Source: Providencia sp.
GTDB lineage: Bacteria > Pseudomonadota > Gammaproteobacteria > Enterobacterales > Enterobacteriaceae
Reading direction: 5' to 3'
Assembly: GCF_003533305.1 (NCBI RefSeq)
Contig: NZ_DOEH01000031.1
Span: forward strand, 62,001-126,000
DNA length: 64,000 bases
Shown: positions 47,839 to 58,204 of the stretch, in pieces
How the letters are laid out: each line of letters opens with the position of its first letter
Position numbering within the stretch: the first letter of the stretch is position 1
Translations under genes and position numbers: made by a program
The notes under the pieces: model-generated
Databases searched by the model: none
What the model saw: only the letters and a program-made list of their open reading frames with translations
Told to the model about the DNA's origin: nothing

Positions 47839-49365
47839 TCAAAGTGTGGGCAAGTTAACAATTATTTTTGTACCGCCTTGAGTTGTCAGTGTCCAGTCGC
47901 CGCCTAGCGCTCGAATGCGTTCTTCTATTCCACGTAAACCAAACCCGCTGGTTCGCTTGCTAAATGGGATGCCAACTCCATTATCATTAACAATTAGCTG
48001 TATCGAGTCACCATACTGTTCTAGTGAGATTTGGATTTGTGTCGCTTTGGCATGCTTACTAATATTATTTAATAACTCTTGGACTAAACGATAAAGGGTA
48101 AACAAAATGGTTTCATTTGCAGGGGTTTCTTGTAAACCATAATGAAAATCACATTGAATATTATTTTCCTCAAATGAAAATTCAGCAATAAGGTGTGTTA
48201 GCGCTTTTTCAAGTGACATCTCATTGAGTACGGGAGGGCGGAGTTGACGTAAAAGTTGACGAGTAGATTGATGAATTTGTTGAGCGAGTTCATTAATTTG
48301 GCTTGCAGCTTGGTTACTGAGAGTGTCTGTTGCTGTTTTTTTGACAAGCATTGACTGAATCTGGATCGCAGTAATATTTTGTCCAATTTCATCGTGTAAC
48401 TCACGGGCAATGGCTTTTTTAATATCTTCTTCGGTATGTACTAGCTGGCGCATTAGGTCACGGCGAGCTTTTAATTCTTGCTCTAAACGTTGTCTGTATT
48501 GTTGTAAGTTACCCGCTAGCTGTTTTTGACGACTAATCGCTATTCCAAGGCCAATACCAATGAGTGCTTGAGTACTTAAAAACATTTCAAGCTCTTGCAA
48601 ATCGGCAAAGGCACCATGAAATTGACGTGCAAAAGTAATAATTAAGCTACCAAGTAAGGCAGACAGTACGCCACCTTGCCAACCATAGCGATAAGCCATA
48701 AAAACATTGGGAATGAAAACAAGTAAAATAATGAGCCGTTCAATTTCGGGTGCAAAAAAAACTTGGGCGCTGAGGCCAACAACAAAAAAGAGAAAGCACC
48801 AAACAATCAAAGAGGTGCGTAGTTGTTTATCTGATGTCCCGTAATCAAGTAACATTTGATAATGCTGTTCATGGAGATATTCATAAATGAGATAAACAAA
48901 TGGTGATAAAAGTATTCCACCCGTAAATGTCGTTAAGAATAACTGGCTGATAGAAAATTGAGAGAGCCAACTGAATAAAAGGGCGTGGAGTACGCTATTT
49001 GCAGCAACTCCCGCTAATAGTAGCAGCAGACGTTGCCAATATAGTGTGTAACGCCACCAAATATGCTGAATGATGAATGCAACACATAAGCTCAGTAAAG
49101 GGGATAGCAAGAGTATAGGTTGCGTTAACAATTGTTCTTCTGCTAGCCAATAATTTAGCAAACCCTCACAAAGCAGTAATGTTGGCCAATAGCGGCGCCA
49201 TAGGATAATCATCAGAGCCAGTCTAAGGCCTTGAGGTAAAAATAAGGTTGCTTGAAAGCTATTTTGACTCAGGTAAAAGCCAATAATCCACAACCCAATC
49301 CAAATTAATGAGTAGGTGAAAAGTAGAAAAATCGACTGTAATAGCAAACGAGTGCTTTTAGTCAT
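47839..49365 (-). CDS. uhpB: UhpB, sensor histidine kinase
   Basis: A 508-residue kinase with about eight hydrophobic segments in a MASE1-like N-terminal region (about 10-275) and a coiled linker. The HisKA_3 phosphoacceptor helix has His324 in ARELHDEIGQN, and a C-terminal HATPase carries NDNGVGIP and GFGLRGIEERIRALGG. It works with UhpC and phosphorylates UhpA. ATG 49365 is favoured, with AGG eight bases upstream; a TTG lies directly before it. Confidence 0.94.
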   Translation of the reverse strand: MTKSTRLLLQSIFLLFTYSLIWIGLWIIGFYLSQNSFQATLFLPQGLRLALMIILWRRYWPTLLLCEGLLNYWLAEEQLLTQPILLLSPLLSLCVAFIIQHIWWRYTLYWQRLLLLLAGVAANSVLHALLFSWLSQFSISQLFLTTFTGGILLSPFVYLIYEYLHEQHYQMLLDYGTSDKQLRTSLIVWCFLFFVVGLSAQVFFAPEIERLIILLVFIPNVFMAYRYGWQGGVLSALLGSLIITFARQFHGAFADLQELEMFLSTQALIGIGLGIAISRQKQLAGNLQQYRQRLEQELKARRDLMRQLVHTEEDIKKAIARELHDEIGQNITAIQIQSMLVKKTATDTLSNQAASQINELAQQIHQSTRQLLRQLRPPVLNEMSLEKALTHLIAEFSFEENNIQCDFHYGLQETPANETILFTLYRLVQELLNNISKHAKATQIQISLEQYGDSIQLIVNDNGVGIPFSKRTSGFGLRGIEERIRALGGDWTLTTQGGTKIIVNLPTL

Positions 49366-49388
49366 CAATAGCGACCTTCAGGGGTGAT

Positions 49389-50015
49389 TTACCGTGAAAT
49401 GAGATTATGTTCTAAGGCATAGTGAACAAGATCAATCGTATTTTCACATTGTAATTTTCCTAGCACATTGGCACGGTGCACATGTATTGTTTTATGGCTG
49501 AGATTTAACTGTTCCGCAATTGCTTTGACGCTCAACCCTGCAATTAATAAATTAAAAACTTCTTTTTCCCTTGGCGTGAGTTCTTGCATTCCTTGCTTTT
49601 GTTGTGGTGAATGTCGCAGGGCTTTCATTGCATCGGAGCACAGGTAGCACCCCCCTTGATGAACTGAGCGAACGGCTTGAACTAATTCTTCTGGGCCACA
49701 GCGTTTGGTTAAATATGCGCTTGCGCCGGCATCTAATGCGCTTTGCACAAAGGCTGGAGTGTCATAGATACTGAGTATGATGGTTCGAAAATCAGTTTTT
49801 TTTTGACGTAGGCGTGTTAGCAGTTGTAATCCGTTTTCATCAGGCATTGAAATATCCATAATCGCGACATCAATATCAAGACTAATCAAGTTAGGCCAAG
49901 CTTCTTGCGCATTGGCATATTGTCCAACAATGGCGATATCAGATTCTAAGGTTAATAACTGTGCGAAACCGGAACGTACAACAACATGGTCATCAATAAG
50001 TGCTATTTTTATCAT
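49389..50015 (-). CDS. uhpA: UhpA, response regulator
   Basis: A LuxR/NarL-type regulator of 208 residues. The receiver has Asp54 in AIMDISMPDENG, with DD at 8-9. The C-terminal helix-turn-helix is LTPREKEVFNLLIAGLSVKAIA with SHKTIHVHRANVLGKL. In E. coli UhpA activates uhpT; here its likely target is the downstream afuABC, because no uhpT is present in the window. Confidence 0.95.
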   Translation of the reverse strand: MIKIALIDDHVVVRSGFAQLLTLESDIAIVGQYANAQEAWPNLISLDIDVAIMDISMPDENGLQLLTRLRQKKTDFRTIILSIYDTPAFVQSALDAGASAYLTKRCGPEELVQAVRSVHQGGCYLCSDAMKALRHSPQQKQGMQELTPREKEVFNLLIAGLSVKAIAEQLNLSHKTIHVHRANVLGKLQCENTIDLVHYALEHNLISR

Positions 50016-50189
50016 TTATTATTGTCTGATGAATAAGGTATTTATTAAATCTTATATCAATATAAGAAGAGATAAGCTAGAGAGATAGTTTAGAATTCTG
50101 ACCTGTATCTGCTAAATATATTTTGCTTTCAATCGGCTAGGGGAATGGGGTATGTATTGGGTTGATGCTAACAATAGAGTTAGACATGA

Positions 50190-50211
50190 CACCCTCATGA
50201 TGATGAGGGTG
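50190..50211. terminator. Stem-loop downstream of the methyltransferase gene
   Basis: CACCCTCAT and ATGAGGGTG form a perfect 9-bp stem with a GATG loop, 14 bp past the stop. No T-run follows on the minus strand. Confidence 0.6.
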
Positions 50212-50224
50212 AGGGGCTATTTAA

Positions 50225-51256
50225 TTAAAGTGGTAATACTTCAATAATATAATGGTGTGCATTTGTATTGATAATACGATTGATTTTAAGACTGGCTAAG
50301 GTAAGTAATTGGCTAAATTCTATCGCAGTACGTTCCCCTGCATCTGCAGATAGATTTGTACAAATTAACCCCAGTTCATGGCCAAAATAAGGTTGGTCAT
50401 CTTCAGTGATAATATTTTCAATCAATAACAGTTTGGAAGAGGGGGACATGGCTTGGCGAATTGTTTTAAAAATTTGTACTGTTTGTTCATCTGACCAGTT
50501 ATGACTAATGTACTTTAACAAGTAAATATCGGCTTCAGGACATTCTTCAAAAAATGAGCCGGGTTGAACGCGCCAGCGAGTATTATCACCAAGTAAATGA
50601 AGTATATTTTTAGCGAGTACGTGCTCTCTATCAAATAAAATACCGTTAGTTGTTGGATTTGTTTTTAACACTTCAAGTAATAGCCCTCCAAATCCACCAG
50701 CAATATCAGCAATGGTTATGTTTTCTGGGAAATTATAGCTTTTTACGATGTAATTATTTTCAATCTTTGAAAGCGAGGACATACCTTCATGAAATCCGTT
50801 GGGGTTATCATCATTTTTTTCCCAATAATCGTAGAAAGATTCTTTAAATCGATTTGTAAAAACGGGTTTGCCGGCTGCCATGTCGCTTAATTCATACAAT
50901 GTCATCCAAAATGTTTTATCAGTCATCATTAAAATAGCTTGGCGAACAGAGTAAGGGTGGTCGCTGAGTAAAAATTCAGCGGAAGGGGTTAATGCAAAAC
51001 CTTCACCTTTTATCGTTTTAAATATGTTTCGTGTGGCTAATAAACGTAATATTTGTTTAATGATAGGAGCTTGAGTATTTGTTTCTAAAGCTATCTGCTG
51101 AGCCGTTTTGGGACCTGTCTTTAAGATATCGGCAAGATTTAAAATCACGGCGGCACGTAAAGCTGCCTGATATGTATACCCCGTCGCTTGTTCTATAACA
51201 TGTAGCCCTGCATCAATATTGCCAGGATTAGCCTCTATCGCTAATGAATTATTCAT
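50225..51256 (-). CDS. SAM-dependent O-methyltransferase-like protein
   Basis: A 343-residue protein of the plant-type/antibiotic O-methyltransferase family. The N-terminal winged-helix dimerisation domain (about 15-100: YQAALRAAVILNLADIL and QILRLLATRNIF) precedes a Rossmann domain with the SAM site ADIAGGFGGLLLEVLKTNP (about 183). The later HNWSDEQTVQIFKTIRQAM segment carries the catalytic His position typical of these enzymes. Its substrate is unknown: no biosynthetic genes surround it. It belongs to the block inserted between purL and glmY. Confidence 0.8.
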   Translation of the reverse strand: MNNSLAIEANPGNIDAGLHVIEQATGYTYQAALRAAVILNLADILKTGPKTAQQIALETNTQAPIIKQILRLLATRNIFKTIKGEGFALTPSAEFLLSDHPYSVRQAILMMTDKTFWMTLYELSDMAAGKPVFTNRFKESFYDYWEKNDDNPNGFHEGMSSLSKIENNYIVKSYNFPENITIADIAGGFGGLLLEVLKTNPTTNGILFDREHVLAKNILHLLGDNTRWRVQPGSFFEECPEADIYLLKYISHNWSDEQTVQIFKTIRQAMSPSSKLLLIENIITEDDQPYFGHELGLICTNLSADAGERTAIEFSQLLTLASLKINRIINTNAHHYIIEVLPL

Positions 51257-51505
51257 CGTTTTACCTATTGGTGGGTTTTAGTGAGGTGTTATATTTAAGT
51301 ATCTGTATCTATTTTTAATTTTCAAATTAATATTTATTACTGTTAAATATTAAACAATATACTCAATACATTGATTTTTAATTAAAATTTCAATTTATTT
51401 TTATTTCACTTTAAATGATAACTATTGAAATTAATTAATTTTATTTACACTTTATGCTTGGGGTAGCATTAGTAATCTGTATGTTGGGGGGATTATTTTG
51501 ATAGC
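51257..51505. other. AT-rich gap upstream of the glmY control region
   Basis: It should hold the methyltransferase promoter. It is very AT-rich, with no coding frame, repeat or clear operator that I can support. Confidence 0.4.
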
Positions 51506-51523
51506 TGTATAAAATTAGCGACA
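51506..51523 (+). promoter_or_regulatory. GlrR site 1 (imperfect)
   Basis: TGTA-N10-GACA, one mismatch from the GlrR consensus TGTC-N10-GACA. It is the distal one of three upstream of glmY. Confidence 0.65.
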
Positions 51524-51537
51524 AACACGATATTCCT

Positions 51538-51555
51538 TGTCTCTAAAAGGCGACA
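51538..51555 (+). promoter_or_regulatory. GlrR site 2
   Basis: TGTC-N10-GACA, an exact match to the known GlrR (QseF) binding motif. Confidence 0.85.
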
Positions 51556-51600
51556 TTTATCTTATTGATAAGTAAGAGTTTTAAAAATGAGTAATATGAG

Positions 51601-51618
51601 TGTCTTTAATAAGAGACA
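51601..51618 (+). promoter_or_regulatory. GlrR site 3
   Basis: TGTC-N10-GACA, exact. It is centred about 142 bp before the glmY start, a typical enhancer distance for a sigma-54 activator. Confidence 0.85.
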
Positions 51619-51723
51619 GTTAATCAGGATTTGAGGGGGCCTTTATCAAAAGAGATATAGGTTTAAATTAGGATTAAATTAAAAATCGTTATTTATCAGC
51701 AAAGTAAAATTTATATTGAAAAG

Positions 51724-51740
51724 TTGGCACGGGTTGTGCA
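51724..51740 (+). promoter_or_regulatory. Sigma-54 promoter of glmY
   Basis: TTGGCACGGGTTGTGCA contains GG-N10-GC, with GG at 51725-51726 and GC at 51738-51739, close to the TGGCAC-N5-TTGCA consensus. A TAATAT-like -10 follows, so an overlapping sigma-70 promoter with the same start is possible, as in E. coli. Confidence 0.85.
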
Positions 51741-51751
51741 TAATAATATTC

Positions 51752-52009
51752 AGTTGCTCATTCAATTTATTATGTAGGTCCAAGATTAGTTGGGTACATA
51801 CCACATAAAGCAAGAATGATGCCGAAGTAAGGTGCCTACCGTCCAACACTACAGATATTTGTCTTCGGGCTTTATCAAACACAGGACGACACGTTGAGTG
51901 AGGCGCCACCTATCTAACTATAGATAATTATATCTAAATAGGTAGATAGCAAGTTAGATAAGACGTCGCTGGCGGAATAGGGGTAATGCTCTATTCCGCC
52001 TTCCTATTT
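51752..52009 (+). ncRNA. glmY: GlmY small regulatory RNA
   Basis: GlmY is a decoy for RapZ that stabilises GlmZ and so raises glmS (glucosamine-6-phosphate synthase) expression. The predicted 5' end AGTTGCTCATTC resembles the E. coli GlmY start AGTGGCTCATTC, 13 nt after the sigma-54 GC. It lies just upstream of glrK, the conserved position, with three GlrR sites. The 3' end is set at the hairpin at 51971-52000 and its T-run. That makes the transcript about 258 nt, longer than the E. coli RNA (about 184), so an earlier end near 51940 is possible. Confidence 0.82.
51971..52009 (+). terminator. Terminator downstream of glmY
   Basis: GGCGGAATAG and CTATTCCGCC are perfectly complementary around a 10-base loop and are followed by TTCCTATTTT. 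Confidence 0.8.
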
Positions 52010-52010
52010 T

Positions 52011-52136
52011 GTTGTCCGTCATACTTAAGGCTATAGCTGTGTTGGCTTCATTCAGCTATCCGAGTCACATACTTGTGTATGCTCCTCGGCTATCATCATT
52101 TGCCGCCTTGCTATAACTTGAATTATTTAGGACAAC
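52011..52136. repeat. Palindromic MITE-like dispersed repeat
   Basis: A 126-bp element with terminal GTTGTCC and GGACAAC. The interior can fold: GCTATCCGAG with CTCGGCTATC-like arms, and CATAC/GTATG at the tip. It starts right behind the glmY terminator and precedes glrK. The family resembles intergenic repeats of about 125 bp with GTTGGCT(T/A)C(A/G)TTCA found in several Enterobacterales. Confidence 0.75.
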
Positions 52137-52361
52137 TATATTATTCAAAATCATTCAAAATCATTCATGTCCCATATTAAATGTATTTGTTTCTATTATA
52201 GTTATCTATTCTACTGAAATTATTGTACTTTTGGTTTGAATATTGGCACGTTCATTGCTGTAGATATGATTATTCAAATACTTTGGATAACAGAACGATG
52301 AATCAACTTTCCGCGAAGGGCTGAGTTCTGCTACCATTGAAATACGTTTAATAGGTATGAG

Positions 52362-53801
52362 ATGAATGTATTGAGTAAATGGCGGCTTTTCCCGCGATCC
52401 TTGCGCCAATTAGTTATGATGGCATTTTGGTTGGTTTTGTTACCCCTGTTGGTATTAGCTTATCAGGCATATCAAAGCTTAGAACAACTAAGTAACCAAG
52501 CGGCGAACATTAATAAAACTACACTTCTTGATGCAAGGCGCAGTGAGGTGATGAGTAGTCTTGCGCTGGAAATGGAGCGTAGCTATCGACAATACTGTGT
52601 TCTACAAGATGCAGCACTGAAAAATCAATATCAAAAACAGTTTGCTGACTACACGCAAATGTTTGAGCGGCAAAAAACAATCCTACCTCGAACCTCTGAT
52701 ACTTCGACACTTACAAAAAATCTTGAATTACTTGCGCAGGTGAATTGTGAAAATAATGAACCGACAAAACAAGTGACGGTGGCGCTCGAACAATTTTCAA
52801 CTGCAAACGCATATCTTGTTCAAGAAACTCGTGAAGTAATTTTTAGCCGCGGCGAGCAACTTCAAAAAGCGATTGCTAATAAAGGTCAATTGTTTGGCTG
52901 GCAAAGTCTCATTTTATTCCTTTTAAGTGCTTTATTAGTGACGTTATTTACGCGAATGATTATTGGGCCAGTTAAAGCAATTGAACGTATGATTAATCGC
53001 CTTGGTACCGGAGGGTCACTGGCTAATAATTTAGAGCGATTCAAAGGCCCTAGAGAGCTGCGCACTATTGCTCAACGTATTATTTGGTTAAGTGAACGTC
53101 TGGAATGGCTCGAATCCCAACGCCACGAATTTTTGCGTCATATTTCTCATGAGTTAAAAACACCATTAGCCAGTATGCGTGAAGGAACTGAATTACTTGC
53201 GGATGAAGTAGCGGGGCCATTGACTAGCTCGCAAAGAGAAGTGGTTGAAATACTCGATCACAGTAGTAAGCATCTTCAGCAACTTATTGAACAGTTACTT
53301 GACTATAATCGTAAGTTAGCGGATGAACCTCCAGAAGCACAACATATCGATTTGAAAAAATTAATCGAAGATATTGTTAACGCACATAATTTACCCGCAA
53401 GAGCTAAAAATATTAAAACAGATATTCGTTTAAAAGTTGAACATTGCTTTGCTGAACCCACCTTGCTTGGGCGTGTTATTGATAATATCTACTCCAATGC
53501 GGTGCACTATGGCGGCGAATCAGGTAATATTTGGATCTCTAGTCGTAGAACGGACAATAAACTGCTTATAGAAGTGGCAAATACGGGCACACCAATACCT
53601 GAATCTGAACAAAACATGATTTTTGAACCGTTTTATCAAGGCTCTTTACAACGAAAGGGCGCGGTTAAAGGAAGTGGTTTAGGGCTTAGCATCGCACATG
53701 ATTGCATTAAGCAAATGGGTGGCGAGCTATCGCTGGTGCCGAATAAACTCGCTGATGTCTGTTTTAGAATTGAATTGCCTTTAACTGTTGAGAATGAATA
53801 A
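52362..53801 (+). CDS. glrK: Sensor histidine kinase GlrK (QseE)
   Basis: A 479-residue inner-membrane kinase. Its two membrane segments (about 15-35 and 180-200) bracket a periplasmic helical sensor. A HAMP linker and HisKA domain follow, with His263 in RHISHELKTPLAS, and a HATPase with GSGLGLSIAHD. It phosphorylates GlrR, which turns on glmY next door. It heads the glrK-qseG-glrR operon. Confidence 0.96.
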   Translation: MNVLSKWRLFPRSLRQLVMMAFWLVLLPLLVLAYQAYQSLEQLSNQAANINKTTLLDARRSEVMSSLALEMERSYRQYCVLQDAALKNQYQKQFADYTQMFERQKTILPRTSDTSTLTKNLELLAQVNCENNEPTKQVTVALEQFSTANAYLVQETREVIFSRGEQLQKAIANKGQLFGWQSLILFLLSALLVTLFTRMIIGPVKAIERMINRLGTGGSLANNLERFKGPRELRTIAQRIIWLSERLEWLESQRHEFLRHISHELKTPLASMREGTELLADEVAGPLTSSQREVVEILDHSSKHLQQLIEQLLDYNRKLADEPPEAQHIDLKKLIEDIVNAHNLPARAKNIKTDIRLKVEHCFAEPTLLGRVIDNIYSNAVHYGGESGNIWISSRRTDNKLLIEVANTGTPIPESEQNMIFEPFYQGSLQRKGAVKGSGLGLSIAHDCIKQMGGELSLVPNKLADVCFRIELPLTVENE

Positions 53802-53803
53802 CA

Positions 53804-54676
53804 ATGTTAAATAGGTCTATAGATTTTCTGGCAATGCTGCGCTATAAAGCATCGTCGAAGAGAAATAACACATTAATAAGTCACGCTATTTCGTTAAATT
53901 CAACGCGTAAAGCGGTACATTTTTCAGTATTTCTATTTGCTTTTATTTTAACGGGATGTGTTGCTAAAAATGGGCAATCACCACTTGAAACCTTAGCTCA
54001 AGTGGTTGTACCTGAAATAAAAGTGACTGACTATCGTTATGCATCATGTGATTCGATTTGGAATAATGAACAGCCAAATGCTTTAGAGAATGCGCTATTT
54101 TGGTTACGTATGATGGACTGTGCCGATAGAACGGAAACCCAACAAGCACGTAGTGATGCGAATAAAATTGAGGCTAATAATTGGTCAAATGTCTTTGAGC
54201 AAAATATTTTATTAAATTCTGCGGATCCTTCCATTGCTGAACGCCGTAAAATGCTTGATAACATTAATGCCTATAGTTTGAATTTTCCAACGGCGATACG
54301 CCCGCTATTGCAATTATGGCGTGAGCAGCAAGTGCAAATTATTAATTTGGCTGAGGCCAATGCTCGCTATAAACGATTACAGCAAGATACTGATGCGAAG
54401 ATGGATCGTTTAAGAGAAGAAAATGCAAAATTAACTTTTGAGCTGAATACTATTTCTCGTAAGTTAGAAAATTTGACGGATATTGAACGCCAGCTCTCTT
54501 CACGCAAACAAAGTAGTAATGAAACTGAGAAAGAAGTTGAGAACTCAGTGGATAATGCGAATTCAGTTGCGCTTGAAGCGGAAAAACCAAAAGAAGTTAT
54601 TAGTGAGTCGAAAGAAGTCATTAACGAAGTGAAAGAAAAAAATCAATCGGAGAATAAACGCAATGACAAGCCGTAA
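53804..54676 (+). CDS. qseG: QseG (YfhG), lipoprotein of the GlrK/GlrR system
   Basis: QseG is an outer-membrane lipoprotein that interacts with the GlrK sensor. The lipobox is FILTGC (Cys about 50), placed unusually far from the assigned start. A later start among the in-frame codons is therefore possible, but the 2-bp spacing to glrK favours ATG 53804. The middle is a helical domain; a coiled coil (about 185-235) and a Lys/Glu-rich tail follow. The end overlaps glrR by 14 bp. Confidence 0.9.
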   Translation: MLNRSIDFLAMLRYKASSKRNNTLISHAISLNSTRKAVHFSVFLFAFILTGCVAKNGQSPLETLAQVVVPEIKVTDYRYASCDSIWNNEQPNALENALFWLRMMDCADRTETQQARSDANKIEANNWSNVFEQNILLNSADPSIAERRKMLDNINAYSLNFPTAIRPLLQLWREQQVQIINLAEANARYKRLQQDTDAKMDRLREENAKLTFELNTISRKLENLTDIERQLSSRKQSSNETEKEVENSVDNANSVALEAEKPKEVISESKEVINEVKEKNQSENKRNDKP

Positions 54677-56003
54677 GTCAGCGAATTTACTATTGGTTGA
54701 TGATGATCCTAGCCTGCTGAAGTTGCTAGGTATGCGTCTAAGCAGTGAAGGATTTAGAATTGTTACCGCAGAAAGTGGTCCTGAAGCACTAAAGATTTTA
54801 CAAAAAGAAAAAATTGATTTAGTGATTAGTGATTTACGGATGGATGAAATGGATGGCATGGCGCTATTTGATGAAATTCAAAAAGCCCATCCCAATATGC
54901 CTGTTATTATCTTGACTGCACATGGTTCAATTCCTGACGCTGTTGCTGCAACTCAACGAGGTGTATTTAGTTTTTTAACTAAGCCAGTTGATAAAGATGC
55001 ACTTTATAAAGCAATTGATGAAGCATTAGCATTATCTTCAACGCCAATAGGTGACGAAGAATGGAGCATGGGCATAGTGACTCGTAGCCCATTGATGATC
55101 CGCTTATTAGAGCAAGCCCACATGGTGGCGCAATCAGATGTTAGTGTTTTAATTAATGGGCAAAGTGGAACAGGTAAAGAAGTTTTAGCGCAAGCTATTC
55201 ACAAGGCGAGCCCGCGAGCAAGAAAACCCTTTATTGCAATAAACTGTGGCGCTTTGCCAGAACAATTACTTGAATCCGAATTATTTGGCCACGCTAAAGG
55301 GGCTTTTACCGGAGCTGTCAGTAATCGTGAAGGGCTATTTTTTGCGGCGAGTGGTGGAACCCTATTTTTAGATGAAATCGGTGATATGCCGATGGCATTG
55401 CAAGTAAAACTTTTACGTGTTTTGCAGGAGCGCAAGGTGCGCCCATTAGGCAGTAATCGCGATTTGGATATTGATGTACGTATTCTTTCGGCAACACATC
55501 GTAATTTGCCTAAAGCGATGGAAAAAAATGAATTTCGTGAAGATCTTTATTACCGACTGAATGTTGTTAATTTACGCATTCCGGCGTTGAATGAAAGAGC
55601 TGAAGATATCCCATTATTAGCTAATCATTTACTACGTGAGTCAGCGATACGTCACAAGCCTTTTGTTCGCAGTTTCTCCAGTGATGCGATGAAATGTTTG
55701 ATGACGGCAACTTGGCCAGGAAATGTGCGACAGTTAGTTAACGTCATTGAGCAATGTGTCGCATTGACGACTTCCCCTGTGATTAGCGAAGCATTAGTTA
55801 GCCAAGCATTACAAGGTGAAAATACGGCACTACCGACTTTTGTTGAAGCGCGTAATCAATTTGAATTAAATTATTTGCGTAAATTATTACAAATGACTAA
55901 AGGCAACGTCACACAAGCGGCTCGAATGGCCGGACGAAACCGGACCGAGTTTTATAAATTACTTGGGCGACACGATTTAGAAGCAAATGATTTTAAAGAA
56001 TAA
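54663..56003 (+). CDS. glrR: GlrR (QseF), sigma-54-dependent response regulator
   Basis: An NtrC-type regulator of 446 residues. The receiver carries Asp57 in LVISDLRMDEMDG. The AAA+ domain has GQSGTGKE, the sigma-54 contact loop GAFTGA and the GGTLFLDEIGDM motif. A Fis-type helix-turn-helix at the end has GNVTQAARMAGRNRTEFYKLL. Its target glmY lies 2.9 kb upstream with two exact and one near-exact binding motif. Confidence 0.97.
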   Translation: MTSRKSANLLLVDDDPSLLKLLGMRLSSEGFRIVTAESGPEALKILQKEKIDLVISDLRMDEMDGMALFDEIQKAHPNMPVIILTAHGSIPDAVAATQRGVFSFLTKPVDKDALYKAIDEALALSSTPIGDEEWSMGIVTRSPLMIRLLEQAHMVAQSDVSVLINGQSGTGKEVLAQAIHKASPRARKPFIAINCGALPEQLLESELFGHAKGAFTGAVSNREGLFFAASGGTLFLDEIGDMPMALQVKLLRVLQERKVRPLGSNRDLDIDVRILSATHRNLPKAMEKNEFREDLYYRLNVVNLRIPALNERAEDIPLLANHLLRESAIRHKPFVRSFSSDAMKCLMTATWPGNVRQLVNVIEQCVALTTSPVISEALVSQALQGENTALPTFVEARNQFELNYLRKLLQMTKGNVTQAARMAGRNRTEFYKLLGRHDLEANDFKE

Positions 56004-56056
56004 TATTTTTAGAATTAACGACACCCCTAAAAATACTTCGGGAGAAGAAATACCTT

Positions 56057-58029
<1,973 letters not shown>

Positions 58030-58043
58030 TTATTAAAGAAAAA

Positions 58044-58166
58044 GTGGTAACGGTATAAATACACAGGAATGGGATTTTGTACCGTTAATTTAATTTCGAA
58101 TTACAGAGTTACCTGTAACTCGAAATATTAACGATAAATGTATTTAGTATGCGAACCCGTTACCAC
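58044..58166. promoter_or_regulatory. Overlapping inverted repeats after glnB
   Basis: GTGGTAACGG (58044-58053) can pair with CCGTTACCAC (58157-58166). The overlapping AACGGTA (58049-58055) can also pair with TACCGTT (58080-58086). Between them lies a third stem (58094-58126, TTCGAATTACAG/CTGTAACTCGAA). The structures are mutually exclusive in part. It may be the glnB/hmp termination region. Confidence 0.6.
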
Positions 58167-58204
58167 GAAATAAAGTATCGATTTTTACTGTTGATAGCTT
58201 AATA

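Noticed and set aside
41900..50015. Iron-uptake operon interpretation of afuABC
   Set aside because: The family was first named for ferric iron, but no iron-regulated site (Fur box) was seen and uhpABC is adjacent, so sugar phosphate is the better reading. Iron is not excluded.
51679..51909. 76-residue minus-strand frame upstream of glrK
   Set aside because: It lies over the glmY promoter and RNA, with no ribosome site or family likeness.
54037..54859. Several minus-strand open frames opposite qseG and glrR
   Set aside because: They are antisense shadows of strongly supported genes, with low-complexity products.
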